A stretch of DNA of 64,000 nt from Lepus europaeus (taxonomy: Eukaryota > Chordata > Mammalia > Lagomorpha > Leporidae), in assembly GCF_033115175.1 (NCBI RefSeq), contig NC_084843.1, forward strand, positions 50,570,474-50,634,473, in the 5' to 3' direction. A program made the translations under genes and the position numbers. Below, one piece after another: positions 35,881-45,203 of the stretch (within the stretch, counting starts at the first letter, position 1; every line of letters begins with the position of its first letter). Under the pieces are notes generated by a model. That model was not told where the DNA came from, ran no database searches, and saw only the letters and a list, made by a program, of their open reading frames with translations.

Positions 35881-37565
35881 TTGCTTCTAAGACAAGCAGG
35901 GGCCCGGGCACAAAGGCAGCAGGTCTGTCATGAAGCTGCTGCACACGAGCCTGGCTGGGCTAACAACTCTTCACACACAATATGGACATCAATCACGACT
36001 CCATACCTGTATGCAGACATATGAACCTTTGCCTGTGTTTCTGAGAAGTCAGTTTCTCACAGAAGGGTGGGAAAGGGAGAGATTTGTGGAGAGGGGGGCA
36101 ATTGATAGTGACCTGCCCACTAAATAAATTGAATGCAATGAGGCCGGAATCTTGCAAAAGATGACAATTTCATAGCAACACTGCTATCGAATGCTTTAAA
36201 ATATGACTGCATACAATTTCTTGGCTTAAGTTTGTGCTTTAATGAAAACATATTCAAGAAGTTTATTTACCAGAACACAGAAGGGGGGGGAAGCTATCCA
36301 TATTTAAAAACTTGCAGCACAACACAACTGCAGCTCTCCAAATTCAGCCTCCTAAAGTCTACTCTGGAACCAAAAGCAGAGAGACTTCTCCTTATAGATT
36401 CTAACTCAGAAGGAAATGGCAAAGGTACCCAAAACTGCCATGATCACTCAGGGAGGAAGGTGCATGGGCCAAATCCAATCTGCATGTCATTTAGAGAACA
36501 CGTGCGGCACTGGCCAGAGCAAACGGAGAATATCCTTCCCTTGGGAATTCTCACAAAGACACATCAAAATGCTTTATGACCTGCCTTCCACATTCAGATC
36601 ACAGAGCTGTAGGCAATTTTTATTCATGGGCATGGAAGGAAAGTACTCTGGAGCCTCACTCCCCGGTCAGTATCTGTGAGTCACATTTAAGGGTAAAGCC
36701 ACCAATGGCTCATAAAGTATTCGGCAGCTGGCGTAAGGTACCCCTGACCTAGAGTATTCCTCCTACCCCACCCCCTCACCACCGCATTGGGATATCAGAA
36801 GGGGAATCATGAGTGCCTAAGCTTTGATCTCAAGCAATCCAGTGTTGAAGGCTGCAGGTCCCAGCCATCTCGCAGGAATTCCTGCATTTAGGAAAATCAT
36901 TCTCACCCAGCAGGGGAAAAAAAACCCTCTGGGATTCTAGCTTTTTTTTTTTTTTACCCCCAAAAGTTGTTTCTAGTAGTTTACTTCCATTGTACCACGA
37001 GAATAAAAGCACCTTATAGAAATAGGAAGCAAAAGAGAAGAAAGAGGAAGAAAAACGAGGCAGGAAATGACTTTACTGCTACGTCTTAAGGTCACAGATC
37101 TGCCTGAGCAACGTGCACATGTGACACAGTTCCAGCACAAAAGCTGCTTTTCCGTGAGCCGGACCTCCAAGAAGTACAAAGGCCAGCTCTGCCGGCCTCA
37201 GCCTTGAACCTGAGGCCCGGTGGTCCATTTAACCTTGACCGGGCTCTGGAGGAAAAAGTGCTCTGAACTCCTTCCCAACACCTTTCTGTGTCATGGAGCC
37301 TGCCCCTGCCTCTGTAAAGTGCAGCACACCTTCCGCAGAGCTCTGCATCGCCCACCCCGCTGGAGAAACCCTTCCCTGGCCTTGCCCATCTCACGGCCAG
37401 GGTCTGCCATAGGGTCCGCTCAGCTGTTCCCGATTTACACACCCAATTCACACCCCACACAGCATGGAGAAAAAAACAGGCCCTGAATGCACCCCACAGA
37501 TGCCAGCAGGAGATTAAAACAAAAAGAATCCAGGCAAGACATATGCCCTGCATACACACAGCTAC
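35881..37565. other. unique intron just downstream of ANK3 first exon
   Basis: No repeat seen except T12 near 36942. The part next to the exon (37090-37565) is GC-richer and stays open in the exon's reading frame. Confidence 0.5.
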
Positions 37566-37568
37566 CTT
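37560..37568 (-). other. ANK3: 5' splice site of ANK3 first exon
   Basis: On the minus strand the exon ends AAG and the intron begins GTAGCT. The AAG|GT boundary falls exactly after codon 38, where the known ankyrin-G protein passes into SDANAS. It is a phase-0 junction, so any downstream exon starting on a codon boundary keeps frame. Confidence 0.88.
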
Positions 37569-37679
37569 TTTCTTCCGATCCCGGGACCGTTTGCGGTGTT
37601 TCCTTTTCTTCTCGGTCTCTTCTTCGGCATTGATCTCTAAATCCCTGTTCTTCTTTAATTGTGAGGCTGCATGAGCCAT
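37566..37679 (-). CDS. ANK3: ankyrin-G (ANK3), alternative first coding exon
   Basis: The exon encodes 38 residues, starting MAHAASQLKKNRDLE, continuing through an acidic run EEETE and ending in the basic stretch KHRKRSRDRKKK. I recognise this as the N-terminal head of long ankyrin-G isoforms. The head precedes 24 ankyrin repeats, the spectrin-binding ZU5/UPA region and the death domain, all encoded outside this window. Ankyrin-G links membrane proteins such as voltage-gated sodium channels and neurofascin to beta-spectrin, notably at the axon initial segment, nodes of Ranvier and epithelial lateral membranes. The ATG context is strong (A at -3, G at +4), and 38 whole codons end exactly at a consensus donor. 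From memory, human ANK3 has proline where this sequence has threonine at residue 22. Other ANK3 isoforms use different first exons, so this exon marks one promoter of the gene. Confidence 0.94.
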
Positions 37680-37684
37680 ACTGC

Positions 37685-37690
37685 ACTTAC
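37685..37690 (-). promoter_or_regulatory. consensus donor-like GTAAGT just upstream of the ANK3 ATG
   Basis: The minus strand reads CGCT|GTAAGT and the ATG begins 6 bases after the hexamer. This matches the ideal 5' splice-site intron sequence better than the annotated donor (GTAGCT). If used, it would remove the start codon and the 38-codon head from the mRNA. The hexamer is seen directly. Use is speculative. Confidence 0.3.
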
Positions 37691-37751
37691 AGCGATTCTC
37701 TCAAGCACGCAGGGCTTCCCGGTACAAGGTGATATCCTCAGGCACCTCTAA

Positions 37752-37769
37752 TCAGGCGGACAGCAGCAT
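37752..37769 (-). promoter_or_regulatory. upstream ORF in ANK3 leader (MLLSA, stop)
   Basis: If transcription starts near 37790, the leader contains an ATG at 37769 opening a five-codon frame that stops 72 bases before the main ATG. Short uORFs of this kind can lower translation of the main frame. It matters only if the leader includes this position. Confidence 0.45.
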
Positions 37770-37830
37770 TCCACTCACTGGAGAGGAGGCTCCGACTGAA
37801 GCTGGCGAAGCTGAAGCTTTTAAAAACCAA

Positions 37831-39445
37831 AAGGACGGGGTCCAGACTTCATCCTCCACCTTCCTCTACCTGAACCCTTGCGGGAGAGTGCAGCCATCGT
37901 AATGCATTTACCGTAGTGAAGACAGCTGGGACCGAGGGAGCTCTATTATGGCTGGATCCCGAGCCACCAGCTGGAAGTGTCTAAGTGACTCCTCGGAAGG
38001 GGGACTGCTGCAAAGGATGCTTCTCCGAAGGGAGAAAATCAAGAGTCACCACACACGCAGAAGCAACAATCCAGCGCTAATTCTGAAAACCTATTTTAGA
38101 ATCCTTCGAAAAAAAGAAAGGGCTGCAATTTATGTATCACACCAGATCTGCACAGAGCATAATTTAACCCGTGGTGGAATGGAGCAGTTCCTACTTTAGT
38201 TCAACTGCTGAGGGTGACAAAATATATAAAATAAGATTTCAAAAAACACACTAGATTTTGCTATGAAGATCTTGACTGCATTATAGGGAAAACAATGCAC
38301 GCATTGCCGGTCTCAACAGTGCGTCCTTTATGCTGAACGATCGGCCTAAATGCATTTTGTGGAGAGGACTACAGAAGGGCTTGTTGTCTTTTCCAAACAA
38401 CATGCTGATTACAACACATCATACAGAAAGACGTGAGCATGTTGGTGCACGGAACAGATGTCCGATTCATGGGAGGTTCCCCAGGACTCTGCTCTCAGGC
38501 GGTCCGAGGGGCAGAGAATGGGGAATGTGCTGTCATCGGAGTGTCTGATGGCTGAAACGCAGATCGGGCTTGCATATTAGGGGCTGCTTCAATCACCTTA
38601 CTATTTCTGCCACCTGAGTCCTCAGCGACTGCAGCCTCTGAATATTCATTACGTGAAGCGAAGCAGCAGCAGTGCTCAGCCTGCTGGGGTCCTCTGTGCG
38701 AATGCACGTGCTGGAAGGAATCTAAGTTTGGGAATCATTTACACACGCAGTATCCACAGTAGCAGCTTTAGCCAAGGATTGCTGAAATGACAGACTTGGG
38801 CCCAAGATAGGTGGGTTCTAGGAAGAAACCCTAATTTCACCAACAAAATGAGCAGACAGAAATAACAACACACACCCACAACCCCATGATATACTATTAG
38901 ACAGGCTCAGTACACGTGCTTCTAACATGAAAGGCCGTCATTCTGCAGGTTGATGCATTTGACCTGTTTGTAAGCACGGAGCACAAAGTCCAGTGAAGCA
39001 CACCAGGATCTTTTTGGGGTTCTCTGGCGTCGCCGTGTTTACCTGCTTCAGAGAGCGCCATGTGTGAGCCCCTGCCCAACCACGTCTACTCGCCATATTT
39101 CTGGTTTGGAAATCAAAGATCATCTCTTCTCCCCTGTAGGGTGCCTTATAGTCTGCTAGCGAGGGATGGAAAACGAGAAGGGGAAGATTCAGGGACCATG
39201 GTGCTCCGTTCTTCTTACAAATGGACCTCACACTGAGACCACATGGAAACCATTCTGGTCACATAGTTCTCCTGAGGGCCTACTATGTGCACCGATGTAC
39301 TTATGTTCCTACTATGTACACGTATGTACCTATGTTCCAGACAAGCTATCTCCATGAAGAAAGAGTTCCACAAAGTGTCTCCACTGCCTATGAGGGGAAG
39401 GGGAACTGGGGTGGGATTATGTGAAGAATTAAATGGAAATTCATA
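37831..39445. other. upstream flank of ANK3 first exon, repeat-free
   Basis: About 1.6 kb with no recognised transposable element, next to a promoter. It would be a natural place for proximal regulatory sites, but no specific site is claimed. It includes a 29-bp imperfect tandem pair listed separately. Confidence 0.45.
39279..39336. repeat. two-copy 29-bp tandem repeat
   Basis: 39279-39307 and 39308-39336 both begin 'cctactatgt' and end 'ctatgtt' or 'ttatgtt', with about four differences. Simple local duplication. Confidence 0.85.
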
Positions 39446-39768
39446 GGGCTGGCACTATGGCGCAGTGGGTTGACGCCTTGGCCTGAAGCACCAGCATCCC
39501 ATATGGGCACCGGTTCGAGACCTGGCTGCTCCACTTCTGATCCAGCTCCCTGCTATGGCTTAGGAAAACAGTAGAAGATGGCCCAAGTCCTTGGGCCCCT
39601 GCATCCACGTGGGAGACCTGAAAGAAGCTCCTGGCTTCGGATCGGAGCAGCTCCGCCCATTGCAGCCAACTGGGGAGTGAACCAGCGGATGGAAGATCTC
39701 TCTTTCTCTCTGCCTCTCTTCTCTGTGTAACTCTTTCAAAAAAAAAAAAATAAATCTTTAAAAAAAAG
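39446..39768 (+). repeat. CSINE
   Basis: Forward copy: 'gggctggcactatggcgcag', 'catcccatatgggcaccggt', 'gatggcccaagtccttgggc', 'ggggagtgaaccagcggatg', CT-rich segment, A-rich tail with 'ataaatctttaaa'. Confidence 0.94.
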
Positions 39769-41107
39769 GTAACTCATATACAAAAGTAGATAAATCATAT
39801 TTGTGTCTTCATGATAAAAAAAATTTTAGTGTAATTTTTAACTGTAATCGTAACAAGTGGTACAAAGTAAAAATGGGAACTCTTACAGGCTTCTCCTCAC
39901 ACAAACCATCCTGTACTGTTGAGGAACAGTCACACCATTTCCTTTCCTTCTTTTCAGCAAATTGAAGAGGAGAGCCAACTAAAAGCTGGCCGATTTCCCA
40001 TGGCTCCTGGACCCTTTTTCTTTCTTCCGTTAGAGATGCTGACGATACTTTACAATACATTTCTGAATACCCTCAATCTAGGTAACCTCTCCATCAGAGG
40101 CTGGCACAGCACTGGGCTTTCCCACTGACCGCTTTCGGAGCGGGTATAGTCAGAAAGGTGGAAATAAAGCCAGGTATATTTCAACATATTTCTCTCTAGA
40201 ATAATTCTTTGTTTCCTCAAAAGTCTAGAAATTGACACTGCATCATAACATTTATAATGCCATATGTGAATTGTTGTTGTTTTGTTCTAGATTTTCCCCT
40301 ATCTCAGCAAGTGGGTAGCTCATCAAAAATAAATTCTTAACAGAGCGCATTTCGATTTTCTCCTTACAGAGAATGTGGGATTTTGTCCTCTATTTCTAAG
40401 AAAACCAGTAGCTATGAACAGCTACCAAGAAAGGGAGCCCTTTTGTGTGATGGATTTTGATTACAATATTACTAAAACACAGAACCTTCCTCCCTACCCA
40501 GCACACACCCTGACAAGTTACTCTCAACTTCCTTGTGTACTTAATCTCAACACAAAGGCATTAACTCAAGATTGACATGAATGCTAGCCCCCTGCCTTCC
40601 CCAAACTGAGTTGACAGTTCTGTCAATATCCAGAAAGTGAACCATTATAATAGCCAAAATCTAAACATTGAAAGAAATTTTAAAAATTGATTCTCTGACT
40701 ATAGTTTTATCAGACTTTTCTATTTGAGCTTGTTCTCTTCTGGGGGAGTTAATATGAATATTCCATTGCTAAAACTGATATTCTGATTAAATATTACTTA
40801 TGAATAATAAAACTGATATTCTGATTATCTGGCTGATACAGGCTTCCATGGCTGAGCAAGTGGCAGGTCCCTAACAATAAGAATAGGATACAGACACCAC
40901 ACTACAGGAAACAATAATGTAGGCTCAGCCAGTCAGTGGTCACTCACATGGAGAGCAACTTCTCTAGTCCTAATTGCTGCCACCAGCCACCAGTATATAA
41001 TAGACAGGACTTGCAGAGGATGGAGATGGACTACGCATGGAACTTTGAAGCTACTGAAAGTTCAGGAATAATAACTAAGTACTTTGTTCAAGGAAAATAA
41101 AAAATCT
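39769..41107. other. unique sequence
   Basis: No gene recognised. A perfect 19-bp direct repeat 'aaaactgatattctgatta' occurs at 40771-40789 and 40809-40827. Confidence 0.5.
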
Positions 41108-41415
41108 AGGGTGGGCGTTTAGCTTAGCAGTTAGCACACTGGTTAAGACCACATCCCATATGGGAGTATCTGAGTGCTACCTAGCTCTGCCTCATGACTC
41201 CAGCTTCCTGCTTGTGCAGAGCCTGCAAGTTAGCAGCGATGGCTCCGAGGAATCGCATCCCTGCCACCCCTGTGCGAGACCTGGACTGAGCTCCTACTTT
41301 AGATCCCACCCCAGACCCAGTCATTGGAGTCATTTCAGAAGTGAACCAGCAAATGGGACAGCTCTCACTTTCTCTCTTGCTCTATTTCTGCTTCTCAAAT
41401 AAATAAAGAAAATGT
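41108..41415 (+). repeat. CSINE, old subfamily
   Basis: Forward copy with the old head 'gggtgggcgtttagcttagc', 'catcccatatgggagtatct', 'ttcctgcttgtgcagagcct', 'agaagtgaaccagcaaatgg' and tail 'caaataaataaag'. Confidence 0.82.
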
Positions 41416-43186
41416 AGATAAAAGGAAAAAGAAAAAAACCTGTTCTTTTATGAAAATCCCATGTATAACAATCTATAAATCATCCCTTCGAAATATAATA
41501 CAAGGGTGACCTTTCAAACTCTTATTAGCTGAAAAGGACTTTGGGTGACTATGTCCTACAGAAAGGCAGTAATAATCAGTATAACAGTAGGTCTCCTTGG
41601 CTGAAATGAAGGAATGGTGGTTGGGAGCCCCAGCATTGTGGCTCCCCCGGTCTCCCTCCAGAGCCAGCTTTGGTGAGCACAATTTGGAACCTGGCATATT
41701 TCAGACAATTGGCCCCAGGTTTTTCTTCGCTGTGACTTTGTTACTAGAAGTTATGGCAAAAAGCAACTTTTTATTATTGAAAGTTTCCTCAATTTTCTGT
41801 CCAAAATAATTCTTGTTTCTTACTAGATCTGACAGGTTTTATCTTAAGTATTTCCTGTCTGTACTTTCTTAGAGCATGAAACTACTGCCAAATTAAAAAA
41901 AAAAAAATTAAAGAAAAGAAGGTTAAAAAAAAATCACTTTCCAGTTTGGATTCATGGTTATATTCCAACTAGTATCTAATCCAGGAATTGAAAAGCTGTG
42001 ACTCAACATTCCACTGGAAATATGGCCAAATCAATTCATCAGGAAGTTTCACCAACTTCAGATACCACAGCCAGGGCAATGTTGCCTCTCAATTTTTGCA
42101 AACACCTGTCCAGGATCTTAAGACAAGCTTTGAGTGTTCCCCCAGCCAATCAGTAACGTGCAGTCCACTTCATTCCATAGCGTGTCTTCACATCATCGAG
42201 TTGACATGAAAACCAACAACGTACGCGATTTCTACGGGGATGACAGTGTCACTTGGAGATTTTGAAACTACGAGAGCTGTACACATTGAGAAACTGTTAT
42301 ATAGTGATATATAGAAGTGGGTGACGGGGAGTATGCTCAACAATGGATAGCTAGGAAGCCAGTCAGGAACTAAGAAGAGAAAATGTCCCAGTACTGCCAG
42401 GGAGGCTGCATCTTGCCAGCCCCACTCCAGGTTCATGGCACTGAGGCAAGATGGAATCAGAACTCTTTCATGCTGCACCCACTTCAGTTCCCCCAGAAGC
42501 AGAGCAGCCTCACCATAAGACACAGTCAAAATATTTCTCCTCCATAAAGACAAATGGATCTGGTGTCATTTCATTAATTTTGGCACCCTAGATAGAGAAG
42601 TTACCAAGAGACCTTGGGCAGGTTCTGAACAATGTTGGGGAATAGGAAAGCAAGCGTGGAAGCTGTCAGAGGCTCTACATGACAAAAAGGTACCCTGGGA
42701 AATTCTCAAGTCATAGAGCGTATTATTCTTCATTTTCAGGTCAGACATAGGAAATCCTAAAAAGTACAAGACTGTGGCTGGGCCATAGTGAAGGATGGGC
42801 GGTCCTTTCCACATTCCTCGCAGCGGGTGGCTCCTCTGGCCTTGGGGCCATCTGTCTCAGCGCTGCGTCTGCCTGCTGTCCCTGGAGCAGGCTGTCTGTC
42901 CAACTAACGGCGCTGACCTCACCGCTGCACAGAGCGCCAGCTGGTCCTAAGCACTCCAGCTGCTTCTGTGACCTCACACAGGCAGCCGGGGCCAGGCACG
43001 TGGGCACGGCTGCCCCACGGTCTCGCTGTCACATCCACACTGGCCAGCACAAAGTGGAAGGCCCTGGTGTGACCTGGAAGCCTGGCAGAGCACAGAGCAC
43101 ACAGAGAGCACTGGGCGTGGTAACCAAATAATAGCCTCTGGATGCATCATTCCTCTCTGGGCCCCTGCACCTACTTGGAAACTTTA
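41416..43186. other. unique sequence, GC-rich at 42.8-43.15 kb
   Basis: No gene recognised. The GC-rich part carries overlapping open frames of 60-95 codons on the minus strand without recognisable domains. Confidence 0.45.
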
Positions 43187-43370
43187 ACAGGTTCATGGGA
43201 AAATGGAATTGAGAGCTAAGTAGTTCATTCTGGTGCAAAAAAGATTTTGAAATCCATGCCTAGGAGAGGGTCTTCAGAAAGTTTATGGCGAGTAGCTATT
43301 AAAAATACACTATGAATGAATTTCAAAAGTTTTGCAAAATATCTTTTGATTCCATTTTCCAGTCATTGTT
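43187..43370. repeat. two palindromic mariner-like copies, head to head, truncated
   Basis: 43187-43262 is a reverse-oriented partial copy ('ggttcatgggaaaatggaat', 'gattttgaaatccatgccta'). It is followed directly by a forward copy from 43264 ('gagagggtcttcagaaagtt', 'tttcaaaagttttgcaaaat'). The second copy is cut at 43370 by a CSINE insertion. Confidence 0.65.
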
Positions 43371-43862
43371 TTAAAAAAAATGACTTATTTGAGAGCCAGA
43401 GACAGATCTCCTATTTGCTGGTTCAAGCTATCATCACTGCCGCCTAGGGGAGTTAGAATCAGGAGTTGGAGCAGGGCTTGAACCAAGGCACTCTGATATG
43501 GGATGCAAGTCTTTTTTTTTTTAAAACATTTATTCATTTATTTATTAGAAATGCAGAAATATGATTATGGGGGTGGTACAGGGAAGACAGAGTAAGCTCC
43601 ATCCACAGGTTCACTCCCCAAAGGCCACAACACCCACAGCTGGGCCAATCCGAAGCCAGGAGCTTTATCTGGATCTCCCACATGGGTGCAGAGGCCCAAG
43701 TATATTAGCCATCTCCCATTACCTTCCTAGGTGCATTAGCAGGGAGCCAGATCAGAAGTGGAGCAGACAGGACTCAACGTGCACCCACTTGGGATGCTAT
43801 GCCACAAAGCCAGCCCTGAAGCAGGTATCTTAATCCGCTAAACCAAACACCTTTCCCTCTAA
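43371..43862 (-). repeat. old CSINE (minus) split by a younger CSINE
   Basis: The tail and body are at 43371-43510 ('gacttatttgagagccagag', 'tgctggttcaagctatcat', 'aaggcactctgatatgggatgc'). The head is at 43816-43862 ('tcttaatccgctaaaccaaa'). The gap is filled by another reverse CSINE. The insertion-site copies 'gcaagtct' and 'gcaggtatct' resemble a degraded duplication. Confidence 0.78.
43511..43815 (-). repeat. CSINE nested in the previous CSINE
   Basis: Reverse copy: T-run, 'acatttattcatttatttat', 'ggttcactccccaaaggcca', 'gtgcagaggcccaagtatat', 'agcagggagccagatcagaa', ending at the head 'gccacaaagccagccc'. Confidence 0.88.
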
Positions 43863-43870
43863 GAACTTTT

Positions 43871-44198
43871 TTTTTTTTTTTGGACAGACAGAGTGGACAG
43901 TGAGAGAGAGAGACAGAGAGAAAGGTCTTCCTTTGCCGTTGGTTCACCCCACAATGGCCGCTGCGGCCGGCGCACCGCGCTGATCCGAAGGCAGGAGCCA
44001 GGTGCTTCTCCTGGTCTCCCGTGGGGTGCAGGGTCCAAGCACTTGGGCCATCCTCCACTGCACTCCCAGGCCACAGCAGAGAGCTGGCCTGGAAGAGGGG
44101 CAACCGGGACAGAATCCGGCGTCCCAACCGGGACTAGAACCCGGTGTGTGCCGGCGCTGCAAGGCGGAGGATTAGCCTGTTGAGCCATGGCGCCAGCT
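43871..44198 (-). repeat. young CSINE, 'gatccgaaggcagga' subfamily
   Basis: Reverse copy with T16 tail, 'gacagacagagtggacagtg', 'aaaggtcttcctttgccgtt', 'gggtccaagcacttgggcca' and head 'ttgagccatggcgccagc'. Flanked by 'cctctaagaactttt' (43856-43870) and 'cctctaacaactttt' (44199-44213), a 15-bp duplication with one mismatch. Confidence 0.95.
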
Positions 44199-44344
44199 CC
44201 TCTAACAACTTTTAAAAGTATTCTCATAGGAGGAGGAAGCTGGACCAGATGACTTCTCACTATTCTAGAACACTGGGTCTGAAGTGACAGAGGGCTTAGG
44301 TGTTCTGAAATAAAGGAAGATATAAAGGAAAGTTTTATTTAAAA

Positions 44345-44815
44345 AGTTTGTAAGCTGCACTGGGCAACATACTAGCCGCTAGACATACGTGGCCACGCAG
44401 TACTGAAAAGCGAGGAGTGCAGCTGCAGAAATGAATTTTTCATTTCATTTAAAAATTTTAAATTTAGAACTGATTCTCAATTCAAATACTGAAACACATT
44501 CAAGTATGTTTGGAACAATTTAGATATGTGAATCTACTTTGCTAACTAAGTTTTATTAAATAAAATAGAGATTATATACTTCCAATAAAAATTCAGCATC
44601 CAAATTGAGTTGTGAATTACATACCAGATTTTAAAACTTAGAATTTAAGTATCTCAATAATTTTATGTTGATTAATAATAAAATGATATTTTGGATAGGT
44701 CCAGGTAAATGAAACATTAAATTAGTATAATTTTGTAAAGCTTTTTAACTATAGCTATGAGATACTGGAAATGATGTGCATGGCTCACACACTTCTTTTG
44801 GATAGCAATGGTCTA
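44345..44815 (+). repeat. ancient full-length DNA transposon remnant
   Basis: It starts 'gcactgggcaacatactagc' then 'cgctagacatacgtggcc', passes 'gaatttttcatttcatttaa' and 'aaaatgatattttggatagg', and ends 'catggctcacacacttcttt' then 'tggatagcaatgg'. This order recalls a common mammalian hAT-type element whose ends read 'gccactagccacatgtggct' and 'attggacagc'. The name is not confirmed. Confidence 0.5.
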
Positions 44816-44914
44816 TATGAAGAGCATATGCTAAAGAAAAGAGTCCAGTATGCAAGAAATTATCTTCCTAAAGGCACTCAGGAAGTGCCTCAGTGACAAT
44901 GAACAATCTGTCCC

Positions 44915-45203
44915 TAAGACAGAGAGACAGATGGAGAAAGATCTGCCTTTCACTGGTTCTCTCTTCAGATGCCCAGAACAGGCAGCGCTCGGCCAGGCTG
45001 AAGCCTAGAGCCCAGAACCCAATTCGGGTCTCCCACATGAGTGGCAATGATCCAAGAACTGAGCCATCACTTATTTCCCCCAGGGTGTACATCAGTGGGA
45101 GCTGGATTGGAAGCAGAGTAGCCAGGGCTCAAACTGGGCACTCCAATATAGGCTGCAAGCCTCCCAAGTGGTGACTCAACTACTGTACCACATGCCCAGC
45201 CCC
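44915..45203 (-). repeat. CSINE, old subfamily (antisense)
   Basis: Reverse copy: 'agacagagagacagatggag', 'gggtctcccacatgagtggc', 'gtgtacatcagtgggagctg', 'caaactgggcactccaatat', head 'ctgtaccacatgcccagccc'. Confidence 0.82.

Larger units (their letters stand above)
1..37565 (-). other. ANK3: ANK3 intron following the alternative first exon (partial)
   Basis: Everything downstream of the donor at 37565/37564 on the minus strand is intron of the ANK3 transcript that starts in this window. No ankyrin-repeat exon was recognised here: the next coding exon should start near residues SDANAS, and nothing like it is seen. The intron therefore runs past base 1. The content is unique sequence interrupted by CSINE, L1, L2, MIR and DNA-transposon copies on both strands. 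The intron assignment is inferred from the exon call. Confidence 0.85.
37680..37830 (-). promoter_or_regulatory. ANK3: 5' UTR and putative core promoter of ANK3 first exon
   Basis: Upstream of the start codon on the minus strand is about 110 bases of mixed composition, then a TATA-like TTTAAAAG (plus positions 37817-37824). A TATA box there predicts a start of transcription near 37785-37795 and a 5' UTR of roughly 105-115 bases. No CpG island is obvious, which suits a tissue-restricted promoter. The start site is inferred, not seen. Confidence 0.5.

Noticed and set aside
35541-35933. 130-codon plus-strand open frame with hydrophobic stretches
   Set aside because: It overlaps antisense L1-derived sequence, has no recognisable domain, no splice or promoter context, and AT-rich composition like its flanks.
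38338-38700. Possible additional exon in the ANK3 upstream flank
   Set aside because: Short open frames on both strands without recognised ankyrin sequence or convincing donor/acceptor pair.
43859-44260. 133-codon and overlapping frames on both strands
   Set aside because: They lie inside a young GC-rich CSINE. The same peptides recur at every young CSINE (17.0, 30.2, 46.8, 49.0 kb), showing they are repeat translations.
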